Source of the DNA: Brachypterus glaber
Lineage: Eukaryota; Arthropoda; Insecta; Coleoptera; Kateretidae
NCBI GenBank assembly: GCA_958510825.1
Contig: OY294049.1
Location: 4,278,001-4,342,000, forward strand
Reading direction: 5' to 3'
DNA: 64,000 nt
Shown here: in pieces, positions 18,801 through 28,413 of the stretch
How positions within the stretch are numbered: the stretch's first letter is position 1
Layout: each line of letters opens with the position of its first letter
Program-made: the position numbers and the translations under genes
The notes under the pieces: generated by a model
The model's input: only the letters and a program-made list of their open reading frames with translations
Told to the model about the DNA's origin: nothing
Database searches by the model: none

Positions 18801-20941
18801 TCGGGTACCTGGTAAAGCTTAAAAATAATTTTTAATTAATATTTAATTAATTTAATAATTAGTAAACCTACTAATATAATTTTTACTAGCGAAATACCAG
18901 CCGAAATCCCAAAATCTTAAACCAAAAACGCGGAATCTAAGAAAAAAAATAAAAAAAAAAAACAATTTTTTTTGAAAAACCAAAAAAAAATTGAAAAAAA
19001 AAAAACATTCTAAAAAAAAATTAAAAACTGAATTTTTTTTTTAAATGACAATTTTTTTTTAAATGTTTTCAAAAAATATTTAATTTTTCTATCGATAAAA
19101 GGAATATTTTTTTCATGTTCCACGTGACTCACCTTGCAATAACAGCGTCGACATGAGAGACCCATTAGCAAAAGAGTATACTTTTAAAATTTGAATGTGT
19201 ATCCACTTTAAAAATTATTTTTTTTTTAATTTTATTTTTTGCGTGCCCCTGGTAAATAAATAACGGTCTTTTGGCCAAACTATTAAAAGTCTTTGGGTAA
19301 GAAGCTCGTTATTACCGAGTCAGTAAGACAGTAAGGCAAAGTATCCCCAGTAATAAAAGTTTAATTCAAAAATATTTCAAAGCATTAGAATTTCCTGAAG
19401 GTTTGGACTTTAGGACTAGTAGGTTTTTTAGTTTTTCATGGTTTTTAATAAGTTAACATATGTAGTATATACTAGACCTACTAAAAACCATTTAAAAACA
19501 TTAAAATATATTTCATATTCCTCTTAGAAAATTACTCATAGGTAATTTCAAATATGTTCTGATTAGATTCTAACAAAATAGTGCTAACATTCTGATCAGT
19601 TCATTGTAACAGATCAGTTAATAAGTTATTTTTTGCAAAAGGTCATAGAATTCTTACCATTATTGCAATGAACAACATTATGCATTAAACGATTAAGAAA
19701 TGCATATTTTCCATCACAAGGTAATAAATGAGCAGGTTTTGCTAAAGGAACTGGTCCCAAGGTTTTTGTCCATCCAAAATCGTTTAGCCTATTCAAAAAT
19801 GTTTGAGATGTTGACTGGGCATTACGTATCTGATATAATCTTTCCTGGGCATTGCCTTTTTCCTTTTTACGTCTTTTTTTAGGAGTCGATTTTTTAGGTG
19901 TTACTTCACCATCAGATAGAGTCAAATCAATTATTTCTATATTATATGTGTTTACCTTTTCTTCTAAATCTCTCACATTTACTTTCCCCTCATGAAGTTT
20001 TTCTAAATTTTCATGTAAATCTAGTTGTTTCTCTTTAAAAGGCTTTACATTTTTCTTCTCTTCATGAAGTTTGTCTAAATGTTCACGTAAATCTAGTTGC
20101 TTTTCTTTAAAAGGCTTCACATTTTCTTTCTTTTCAGAAAGTTTATCTAAATGTTCACATAAATCTAGTTGCTTTTCTTTAAAAGGCTTTAAATTTTCTT
20201 TCTTTTCAAGAAGTTTGTCTAAATTATCTTGTAAGTCATTTTTTGTAAAATTATTTTTGCTATTTGAATTAAGAACAGCAACATGTCGTAGTTTATCTAA
20301 ACAATTTTGTAAATCAATTGTTTGTACTCCCTTTTCTTCTATAACTTTTGCATTATTTTTTACTATATTGCATAGTATATCAAATTTTTCTTGTAAAATT
20401 GTTTTGCATTTAGGAGGGCTTATTCTTCTAAGAGCCTTTATTTTTTTTCGAGATAATTTATTTGAAGATATTCCAACTATTTGGTCTGAAATATGAAGAG
20501 TATTTAGTCTCTCACATAAATCACTTATATCTAATTGAGGTACTCGTTCATGTTGTAGCCCAGCACTATTGACTAGAATATTTGCTTGTATAGGAGTTGT
20601 ACTTCCATAACTTTTTTTTCTAATAATTATTTCAAAATCACCTATTTCAATTGCCTGATTTAATTTACTCATTATCATGCTTTGTTCCCTATCAAAATAA
20701 CCTAAAAATCAACCCCTTAATAAATAAATTATAGATATTATAAAAATACTTTGGTCTTACCTAATTTACTAATGGATTCATCCAGTGGTGTTTTATTTTC
20801 ATCACAAAATACTCTAACAGGGTAGTTGATATACGATACGAATGTGTGAATCCCACTTCGGCTGCAAAAAGGCGTAAAAAACAGTTGTTTTTTATATAGG
20901 GCCACATTGTTTTTAAGCGCGGTCAATTTTTTGCACAACAT
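6892..20941 (-). CDS. DHX30: DHX30-like DEAH-box RNA helicase, 11 exons, 1437 residues
   Basis: ATP-dependent RNA helicase of the DEAH/RHA group; DHX30 of vertebrates acts in mitochondrial RNA granules and ribosome assembly. Exons (minus): 20761-20941, 19658-20701, 17947-18817, 17403-17619, 16644-17103, 15083-15346, 14035-14679, 13089-13281, 10739-10928, 9503-9597, 6892-7045; every junction is GT-AG with matching phase. The N-terminus MLCKKLTALKNNVALYKKQL is basic and amphipathic, fitting mitochondrial import. Residues about 200-290 hold 24-residue repeats. A dsRBD-like segment (WPEDLKFIASDYEKKQSSHK) precedes Walker A GEPGCGKST (716-724), TQPRR (750), DEAH (820-823), SAT (852-854) and QRRGRAGR (1029-1036), then winged-helix/ratchet and OB-fold regions (NVRDTT-like TTTIRESSLINNLTVLLFS). 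Longer than human DHX30 because of the N-terminal expansion. DHX36 or DHX57 are less likely given the order and the PGFTHPVK and FLPGWEDIKK stretches. Confidence 0.92.
7146..8089. repeat. Large foldback element in DHX30 last intron
   Basis: The left arm from about 7146 (GCTGTTTTCGGAACCTTGCT, TTCTCGATCAGCTCG) is mirrored to about 8089 (CGAGCTGATCGAGAAAAACG). Arms of about 370 bp continue through the TTTTTCGCATTTTTTC and TAGTATTTATATAAA segments. No transposase. 7134-7316 is open only as part of the arm. Confidence 0.75.
8341..8544. repeat. MITE with GAGCTAACGGG ends
   Basis: Terminal inverted repeats of about 40 bp: GCTAACGGGAGGAACGTTTT at 8342 and its complement up to CGTTAGC at about 8542, including TGCGCATGCGC. 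Internal direct repeats of AACGTAAACC. Lies in a DHX30 intron. Confidence 0.7.
9119..9474. repeat. Foldback with (TGGAGTAGAGATGT)n arms
   Basis: Left arm 9119-9225 (TCTACTCCACATTTC, GTGCACTACATACTTGC) is mirrored at 9365-9474. The right arm ends only 29 bp from DHX30 exon 10 (9503-9597). Related to the repeat at 3744-4083. Confidence 0.75.
11965..12095. repeat. Foldback, second copy of TTTCATAACACG family
   Basis: CGTTTCATAACACGTTTTTA is mirrored to TAAAAACGTATGTTATGAAAC around the centre AACTCGCCGCAAGCGGCTCG. About 85-90% like the core at 4930-5062. Confidence 0.8.
12106..12880. mobile_element. MITE with ATAACCCAGGTAGCAA ends
   Basis: ATAACCCAGGTAGCAA at 12106 and its complement ending at 12880. 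Inside, a segment of about 50 bp (TGTCACATATTAACGTGGCT and following) appears twice in direct orientation, at about 12300 and 12821. No ORF. Lies in a DHX30 intron. Confidence 0.75.
13308..13420. repeat. 113-bp foldback MITE
   Basis: CCAAGTAACACAAATAGCTG at 13308 pairs with AGCTACAGTTTTACTTGG ending at 13420, and GAGTATCTC pairs with GAGATACTT. It lies 27 bp upstream of DHX30 exon 8 (13089-13281), in the intron. Confidence 0.7.
13455..13927. repeat. Foldback element, arms about 130 bp
   Basis: AAGGTAATGTAATGGTTTAC with TTTTTGAATTCAGC at the left is mirrored at 13790-13927 (CGAAAACAAAAAAAAAAG, TTTTCAGCTAAATTC). AT-rich, no ORF, in a DHX30 intron. Confidence 0.7.
15400..16500. other. DHX30 intron, AT-rich with CGCCATTTTG-type motifs
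   Basis: No exon fits here. The stretch holds repeated AAAATGGCGG/CCGCCATTTT motifs about 15730, 15870, 16190 and 16310 separated by AT-rich sequence, which suggests an old degenerate repeat that I cannot classify. Confidence 0.4.
19985..20230 (-). repeat. Coding 72-bp tandem repeats in DHX30 exon 2
   Basis: About three and a half copies of a 24-residue unit, EHLDKLSEKKENVKPFKEKQ then LDL(C/R/H). Copies differ at few positions. Highly charged and predicted to be helical or coiled coil. Not known to me in other DHX30 proteins. Confidence 0.85.
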
Positions 20942-21445
20942 TTTTAAGGCGAGTTTACGCGACTTTAGGTTAGGAATCGATCACATGTTAAAAAACCGCA
21001 TGTAAATCATTTGCTTGAATGAGAAATAGTTCAAATGAACCAATGCGTCTTTTAAAATTGAAGGGTTTAGGTTAAAAAGGCACTGTCGGTAAGTGAGCAT
21101 CTTCAGTTTAAACGTTTATGGCACAGATGTAGAAAAGTGTGGTTTATGGTCAAATGCATGCGACTACAATCAAATAATAATTATCAATGGTAGTTATGGT
21201 ATATATAACGTAATTTAAAAGATCATACGTCCTTCCCACTTAGCCTTCATAATCACAGAGCGAAAGAGAGTGCACGATAGTAACGTGACTGGTTGATTGA
21301 GATTTTTTTATGTGAATCAGGTTTTTTTATTGGATTTTTTAGTTAAATTAGGAAGCTTTAAAGCAAGAACCAAAACTTAATTTAATGTGATAGAAAATTG
21401 CGTTTATTAATATATCATACAGGCAATAATTAAGGTAATAATGAT
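20942..21445. other. Intergenic stretch between FAM20B 3' end and DHX30 start
   Basis: 504 bp. It holds the FAM20B 3' UTR with an AATAAA signal (TTTATT at 21403-21408 on plus, 38 nt past the stop) and the DHX30 promoter. No further gene seen. Confidence 0.6.
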
Positions 21446-24400
21446 CTAATGAAAAAGAGTGCTATCTGCTTTTTTGATTTTTCGGCAATACTCAATAGTT
21501 GCAAAAACAAGCAGTAATCTTTTTTCTATAGCTAATAAATGAGCATCAGTTATCACATTATGAATATCTGGCATCAATTCTAACTTTTCTCTTAATTTTC
21601 CACCAGTCAGACTTAAAAGAATTTTCCAAGTTTCTCTTCTTAATCTAAAACAATTCAAATTTATTATTATTATTATTATTATTATTAATTCATTAAGACA
21701 CAAGTTTTGCATAAGTTACCTATTATAGGTACTATAGTTTTAACCCATAATCACAGACGTGTGGCCTGTTAGACCAACCCTGTGCCAACTCGAAGTTTTA
21801 ACTAGCTTTTTCGTGTTACGTAATGACTGAAATCCACCAGATGGCGAAATAGTCTACGAGCGAGATATGTAGCACTCTATTTATGATTTTATAAAATTCT
21901 ATGACACATAACCTCAAATTTTGTTTATGTTAGAAAGAAACGTCAAAATATTTTATAAGTTGCTACTAAACTATAATACTTTTATCGGTATTATGTGATT
22001 ATTACTTTTAGTATTTTGTGATAACAATGGTTTTACTATAGTTTAGTAACATTAAACGTATTTATACTTGCACAAGAAAATATAGTACTTAGGGCCACTT
22101 GCACCAATGCTGTTTTAACTTTAAACTTGGATTAAATTGACAGCTGACCAATCAGAACGCAGCATTTTTAACTTAAACTCGGTTTAGCTGAGTTAATCCC
22201 GTACCAAAATTTGGTGCAAGTGGCCCTTAAGAATTCAAAATTAAATCATCAGAATCATGGCTTACAGTTTTTGATGTGCCACATATAAAGATTTAGAGAC
22301 TTCATTGTTATTTCTAAAATCATATACCAAGTATCTATAACTTACCTTAGAATAACCAAAGAATATGTTCTTATAAAAACACACTAAAAATAAACGTCAA
22401 CATATATTTATAATGTCAATGTTTACGCATGGCGCCATCTAGCAGTCACCGACTAACTACCATTTAAAAATTAAAATTACGATCTAGAAGGCTTCCGATC
22501 TCGCTCGTAGATACCAGCGCTTTTTGGTCAATACGTAACCAAATCAATCTACCAGTTACCAGTCCTTATTCTCTACGTTCATGTGTTAGACGTACTCTGG
22601 AAGTAGATTTTTCGGAATATCCCTTCTACGTGCACTTGGACGTCTACGCGTCTTAGTACCTTTCACACTATCAGTAGAAACACAGGACTCATAGTTGCCA
22701 GTCAGTTTGTGAGTAACTCAATGTTTTATACGATTTTTGACATGTGTGACAGTGTCCATAAGACCTCAGGTCTGTAATAACATTAGTATTTTAAACTTTT
22801 TATATTTTTTAATTGGACAACTTTTTGAAGTTTCTTTCTGCAAAAAGCCATCTAATTATTTGTATTTATTAGTAATAATATTAGGTTTTTATTATAGAAA
22901 ATATAACAGTTTACCTGAACCTTCTAAATTACAATTCATTACTCCTGAAAGGAGATTTAACAACCCTCGCATAAGTCGGGAGGTAATGCATAAGCTGAGT
23001 TTAGACATAACATCAACTTGGAACGGTAGGAAAGTTAGCCTTAAGGCTTATTACTTATGCTCTGCCAATAAAAAAAAATACAGCCCATTTTTTTAAGGCC
23101 ATTGCACTGTGCTTAGAATGCAATAGAAAAACCTCGAAAAAAAACGTAAAAATTAACCAAAAAAGGGAATGCAGTTTTTCACCCATATGAATATTTTGAG
23201 AAAGTTATATATTTTTTTTAGACTGATATGTGGTTATATTCATAAGTTTTTTAAAACGTTTTTTTATTTTTTTGTTTTTTTATTTTTCATATTTTATGAA
23301 AGACATGTTTTATTTTTTACTTTTTGTACGTTTTTAAATAAAACCATTTATGCAATCGTTATGTTTTGATTTATAAATATAAAAATCATTACATATTAAA
23401 CTCAAATGACCAATAAAACCCTGAAAAATAAAAAAATATTAAAAAACACAATTTTTAGTATTTTTTTCTTACAAAGGCAAGTAACCATCTGAGAGACGTT
23501 AAGTCTGTGGCAGTGCGACTCAAATTTCACGCCTGTAGTTACGGGTTAAAAAGCAGAAAGAATATGAAATTTAACATTTTAAACTAAAAATTATAACCAA
23601 TATTATTAATTATACTTACATGCAGCATTGATACAATGGTGCAAGAATGTCTATGTGATCAATATAAGGCATACCCAATCCTTTACCATTATCCAGTATT
23701 AAAACTTGATCATTTAATGTCTCATAGTGATGTCTGTCACCATTTTGTATTAAAAAATCAAATATTGATATGTCTATTAAATCATACAAGCGTTTTTTAG
23801 TTATTGTATTTCTTACAGACCTAAAAATAATTTATAAAATAAGTCGTGAAGATATGTAAGGCTACGCATTCCATTATACAGGGTGATCAATAACTGGCAT
23901 GCCAAAATTTAAGAGGGGGTTCTACATCCAGAAATATAAAAAAAAGATCCTATAAAGGAAATGAGCCCTAAGATAGCTAGGGCCTTTTAAAATTGTAATA
24001 AAAATAAGGTTTTTAATTAATAACTTTTAAAAGTCCAAACCCTTTAAGCTAGAGCAACAAGCTTTTGCATGTATACTAGTATTAATAAGGGCAATAAGTT
24101 TATGTTAACTTATTTTTTTTAAGGTAACTTGGTCTATATTGACTGGTAAAAATTTCATAGTGATCTTAATAACACCAATCATCTGATTAGTCTTAGACGG
24201 CCCACCCTGTATACTTTTTACAGTGGATAGCATATTGCATTTTTCCATATACTTAATGATTTAACTAAAACGTGAAATAAATAAAAAGTAAAAAAAACAA
24301 AAAAAGTAACTTCAATCACACCTGGGACCCTTTGCATGGGGCCGATTCATTTGGCTCTACACCACTGAGTTGAGTGTTAAAAAATATTTTTAAAGTTTAG

Positions 24401-25467
24401 TACAGTGAATTTTCTCATCAAGTGTGCCCCTATAACCTTTTTTTTTCTTACTTGCAATAAGAAGTATTCTTCTCCCAAACAGCTTGTTGGTTCTTTTGAT
24501 AAGTCCTCCTCCATGGATGCTTATGGATCTTCAAACTACCATTGATATTTAATATAACAGTGCCAGTTAGTTTAGAGTTTTTGTTATCACAAATAGGATT
24601 TTCTTTTTTACAATAAAAGCATTTCCCATAAATGCATGTTGCCCCTTCTTTCACATAGCTGGTGCCAGCTAATGCTCTGGTAGCTACAGGAATGATATCA
24701 TGGTGCAGAGATATCTCTCTTTCTACACTAAATGGCACTAATGGTTTGTTTAATATTATTGATAAATAAAAAGCTACAATTTCAGAACCATATCGGTCTT
24801 TGCCTGCATAAACTGGTCCTTCAATAATGGTATTTATGTGGTACCATTGTGGTTTAAATATAACATGTTGATTTCCCTAGAATAAAAATATAAATAAAAT
24901 TTGTTTAACTTGATACTCTTTTACTAAGTCCAGGACTTTTAAATCAGTTTTTAGGGGGTGTCCCTGTTATAATAGGTATACCTGTCACCTTTGCCAATTT
25001 TTAATTGTTAATAATTTTAAATTAATAATAAACTGTTATCAACTTACCTCCAATGTTAATAAAAATTTTAGCTGAGTACCCTTTGGATGAACATCTGCCT
25101 TGATAATTTTAAATATTTTTAGAGCATTGTACACATCTCCAACCTGAGGGCTTTTTATATTCACCAACTGTGTTTTGGTAACCCATTTTTGAGCCTCTCC
25201 CCAGAGGCTTGTAGCGTTAATTTTTTCATCGCGTCTCTTCACATTTTCCAGAAACGTTTCTACTCTGTCATCACTTATTAAAGATTTCACTCTGTACTGT
25301 ATTGGTAATTTCTCGAATTCATCATAAATTTTTGATTCTACAGTAATTTCTGGTTTTATAACCTTAGTATCTGTTGCAGATAACTTGGTGAGTGTATAAT
25401 ACGTGGAAATGACGGATATTAAAACAAGAATAAAAAAGTAAACAAATACTCTTTTAATTCGAATCAT
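21446..25467 (-). CDS. FAM20B: Glycosaminoglycan xylosylkinase FAM20B, 4 exons, 414 residues
   Basis: Golgi kinase that phosphorylates xylose in the proteoglycan linker tetrasaccharide. Exons (minus): 25048-25467, 24452-24876, 23620-23820, 21446-21644; phases 0, 2, 2 agree at all junctions. Residues 1-29 (MIRIKRVFVYFFILVLIS...) form a type II signal anchor. The kinase core shows FKPQWYHINTIIEGPVYAG, ATCIYGKCFYC, HPWRRTYQ, the catalytic NGDRHHYE (308-315; usually NADRHHYE) and the metal-binding LDNGKG (324-329), then LYQCCILRRETW and a conserved C-terminal helix pair (VITDAHLLAIEKRLLLVFAT). Human FAM20B is 409 residues, so this looks complete. The paired cysteines of the family are present. 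It starts 84 bp from TATDN1 on the opposite strand. Confidence 0.96.
21661..21690. repeat. (ATT)n microsatellite in FAM20B intron 3
   Basis: Nine ATT units lie 17 bp upstream (minus strand) of the last FAM20B exon, beside its acceptor's pyrimidine tract. Length variation here might affect splicing; that is a guess. Confidence 0.8.
22092..22226. mobile_element. Harbinger-like MITE, copy A (TTA duplication)
   Basis: Ends GGGCCACTTGCACCAA and TTGGTGCAAGTGGCCC, flanked by TTA on both sides. The interior is partly palindromic (TTTAAACTTGGATTAAAT, ACCAATCAGAACGCAGCATT, AACTTAAACTCGGTTTAG). Four copies occur in this window. A 3-bp TTA/TWA target duplication is typical of PIF/Harbinger elements. Confidence 0.85.
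22737..23096 (+). other. Unidentified open frame in FAM20B intron 3
   Basis: A 119-codon frame on plus, antisense to FAM20B. Its second half (RKYNSLPEPSKLQFITPERR, then FNNPRISREVMHKLSLDIT and STWNGRKVSLKAYYLCS) has balanced composition, unlike the low-complexity shadows elsewhere, and upstream 22560-22740 is also unusually GC-balanced. It could be a fragment of a transposon protein or an exon of an unknown gene. I do not recognise it, and the first 60 codons look like chance. Confidence 0.25.
23879..24209. mobile_element. Mariner-type MITE, internally deleted, in FAM20B intron 2
   Basis: CAGGGTGATCAATAACTGGC at 23879 and CCCTG ending at 24209, each flanked by TA. The first about 250 bp match the element at 34199-35064. 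No ORF. Confidence 0.8.
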
Positions 25468-25551
25468 TTAAAATCCCTGCACATCTTTTTAAAAGAAGTT
25501 CAGCTGCACACGAACATAACCTCACTTGGCGCTTTCACATCTCAGCGTAAA
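25468..25551. promoter_or_regulatory. 84-bp bidirectional promoter, FAM20B / TATDN1
   Basis: The two start codons face away from each other with 84 bp between them, so both 5' UTRs and both promoters must fit here. No TATA box is visible. The segment is less AT-rich than its surroundings (CAGCTGCACACGAACATAAC, TCACTTGGCGCTTTCACATC). A shared TATA-less bidirectional promoter is inferred. Confidence 0.8.
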
Positions 25552-28413
25552 ATGGCGAGAATTCATAAATTTATTGGTAAATTAAATATTAAAATTACTT
25601 ATTCATAAGAAAATCATTTCTTTATTTATATTTTAGATATTGGGGCTAATTTAACTGATCCCATGTATTTAGGGATGTATAATGGAAGTAAAAAACACGA
25701 ACCAGATTTGGAAAATGTTTTGAAAAGAAGTTGGGAAGCAGGGTTGTGCAAAATTATTATTACGGGAGGAAATTTGGAGGAAAGCAGGAAGGCGTTGGAA
25801 ATAGCTGAAAATAATGGTAAAGTTTTTGAAAAATATATTTTGGACGTGGTTAAAGTGTCGCCGACGGCTTTTCGCATGACGGTGACCCAGTTGCCGTATA
25901 CGGCTATAGCCTTATTTAGGGCCACTTGCACCAACTTTTGATCTGGGATTATCTTGACTAAACCGAGTTTAAGTTAAAAATGCTGCGTTCTGATTGGTTG
26001 ACCCTCAATTTAATCCAAGTTTAAAGTTAAACCATCGTTGGTGCAAGTGGCCCTTAACCGGCAGGTATTTCTGGGCATTAAAAAGTCAATTAAAGCGACT
26101 AAATGCCACTTGCACCAACTCTTAAACTGGGATTATCTCAACTAAACTGAGGTTAAGTTAAAAATTCTGCGTTCTGATTGGTTGATCGTTAATTTAATTC
26201 AAGCTTAAAGTTGGTGCAAGTGGCCCTTAAACTGTTAAAATCTAAATTTTCTATTTCAGACAAATTGTTTACAACAGTTGGCTGTCATCCAACAAGGTGT
26301 AATGAATTTGAGGAAAATGGACCGGAACAGTATCTCGAAAAATTAAAAAATATGATCTTGAATGCTAGAAATAAAGTTGTAGCCGTTGGCGAATGCGGAC
26401 TTGATTATGACAGGCTGCATTTTTGTTCGAAGGAAACACAAAAAAAGTAAGAAATGTGTAAATTTTTAATGCTTTACACAACCCTGGTGGAAAATAACCT
26501 CGAAAATAACGTTAGAATGGCTTGATCTAACATTAGGGGCCACTTGCACCAACGATGGTTTAGCTTTAAACTTGGATTAAATGGACGGCCAGCCAATCAG
26601 AATGCAGTATTTTTAACTTAAACTCAGTTTAGTTGAGATAATCCCAGTTTAAGAGTTGGTGCAAGTGGCCCTAGATGAATGTGGTTTGAATGTTAAATGC
26701 CTAATGTTAGATTAACGTTTATCTAACTTTGGGAGTTTTACCAAACGTAAGATCAACGTTATTCTAACATTAGACACCTAATTAGGTATATAACGTTAAA
26801 ATAACGTTAACGTAAATTACGTTCCAGTGTAAAATATGAATTTAATTGAACTTTTAGATATTTTGAGTATCAGTTAAAATTATCTGAAGAGATCAAACTT
26901 CCATTATTTTTGCACTGTAGAAATTCAGCTGATGATTTTTATGAAATAATTAGTAAATTTCAAGATATTAAAGGAGTAGTTCACTCATTTGACGGGACTC
27001 TTGAAGAGGCAAAGAGATTTTTGGATATGGGACTTTACATAGGATTAAATGGATGGTAATTATTAACATTTTTTTTTTGTTTTTGTTTTTCAAAAAAACA
27101 TTTTTAACAATAAGAACCAGTTCTTATCAAAAAAACTTTTTTTGAAAAACAAAAAAAAAATTGGAAAAAAAATTAAAAAAACAAAACAATTTTTTTTTCT
27201 TTATTTTCTTGCAAAAAACGAAAGAAAAATTTATTTTTTTATACGATAGTTTTTTCATCTTTTAAAAAAGTTTAATTGATCCTTATAATCTAGGTTCGTG
27301 CAGGGGCGGATTTACTTCATTTTAAAGGGAGGGGGGCATCCCTAAGGAAAAAAATTGCGCATTCACCAAAAATATAATTTTGCTTATATATGCTAATATA
27401 TCTCGCTGTGGGGGACATGGCCCCCATGCCCCCCCTAAATCCGCCCATGAGTTCGTGATCATTATAATAAAAGTATTTTTTCCTGAAAAAGTTACGTTAA
27501 GCCGAATTTTCTTTCAGCTTTTTTCGATTTTTTTAAAAGTTTAACCCCCCATAACTTTTTTGTTTTTGGGAGGATTACTTTCAAATACAATAGGGAACTT
27601 TCCCTCGTAGAAATTGATTTTTCCTGAAAATTTCAAGTCGATCGGATTATTCGTTCTTGAGTTATCGTGTTCCTAAAAGTCGTAACATCGGACGGACCGA
27701 CACTTCAAAAAAAAAGTTGCTTATTTTTTCATGAAACAAATTTATATCCAAGAATTTTTTGTCTGCCTAGATCGTCCTAGGACAATTTTGGAATTTTTTT
27801 GAAAATTCGGAACTATAGGATAGTATAATACTATGCTAGCTGTTATTTTTTCTTAATTGAAAATAGGTGAAAACCTTTAAAAAAATGTGGTTTTAAAGAA
27901 GTCAAATAAATCAATGAAACTTGTCTACCTAAAAAAGTTTCAATAAATATCCTTTAGATTTTTTATTTCTTCACTTTTCTTGAAATAGAATCAGTTTAAA
28001 AGTAATGTTATAATTTTAGAATCCCCCTAGATAAGTGAATTGCTGAACCATAGTTTATTAAATTAAATGAAATTATTAACAATAAAATTTTCAGTTCATT
28101 GAAAACGCCTGAAAACATAGAAACTGTAAAATCTATCCCAAAAGAAAAGATTTTGATAGAAACCGATTGCCCATGGTGCGAAATAAGGCCAACTCATGCA
28201 GGACACAAGTTTATTAGCAAAGAAAATCAAGAAATTTCAAGTGTAAAAAAAGAAAAATGGAAACCAGACCATATGGTGAAAAGTAGGAATGAGCCAAATA
28301 ACATAAGGCAAGTTTTAGATGTCATTGCTGCCATCAAACATGAAGACCCAGATAACCTGTCTGATTTATTTTATAAGAACACCATGGAGTTATTTTTTCC
28401 TGAAATTAAATAA
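25552..28413 (+). CDS. TATDN1: TatD-family deoxyribonuclease TATDN1, 5 exons, 302 residues
   Basis: Metal-dependent 3'-5' DNase of the TatD group (TIM-barrel amidohydrolase fold). Exons: 25552-25576, 25637-25816, 26260-26446, 26858-27055, 28095-28413; phases 1, 1, 2, 2 match at every junction. The start gives [17 protein letters not shown]. Then [95 protein letters not shown] and [17 protein letters not shown] follow in family order, with the metal-binding Glu, His and Asp residues in place. Human TATDN1 is 297 residues, so it is full length. Introns 2 and 3 hold three copies of one MITE. An AATAAA overlaps the stop codon (28409-28414). Diverges from FAM20B and converges on TMEM214. Confidence 0.96.
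25919..26053. mobile_element. Harbinger-like MITE, copy B
   Basis: GGGCCACTTGCACCAA to TTGGTGCAAGTGGCCC, flanked by TTA duplications (25916-25918, 26054-26056). Lies in TATDN1 intron 2. Confidence 0.85.
26104..26226. mobile_element. Harbinger-like MITE, copy C, left end eroded
   Basis: Starts at GCCACTTGCACCAACT (outer GGG lost) and ends at GTGGCCC followed by TTA. Second copy in TATDN1 intron 2; its right end lies only 34 bp from exon 3 (26260). Confidence 0.8.
26537..26671. mobile_element. Harbinger-like MITE, copy D (TAG duplication)
   Basis: GGGCCACTTGCACCAACG to GTGGCCC, flanked by TAG (26534-26536, 26672-26674). Lies in TATDN1 intron 3 in the opposite orientation to copies B and C. 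It is inserted in another imperfect palindrome rich in AACGTTA (about 26500-26825). Confidence 0.85.
27304..27446. repeat. MITE with GGGCGGATTTA ends in TATDN1 intron 4
   Basis: GGGCGGATTTACTTC and, at the right, CCTAAATCCGCCC; the flanks inside are G-runs and C-runs (GGGAGGGGGGCATCC, ATGCCCCCC). The same terminal motif occurs at about 50770, and a cousin (GGGCCGGATTCAGGGG) at about 46052. Confidence 0.7.

Noticed and set aside
20071..20496. 141-codon plus frame with SFFSESLSKCSHKSS repeats
   Set aside because: Antisense to the 24-residue coding repeats of DHX30 exon 2.
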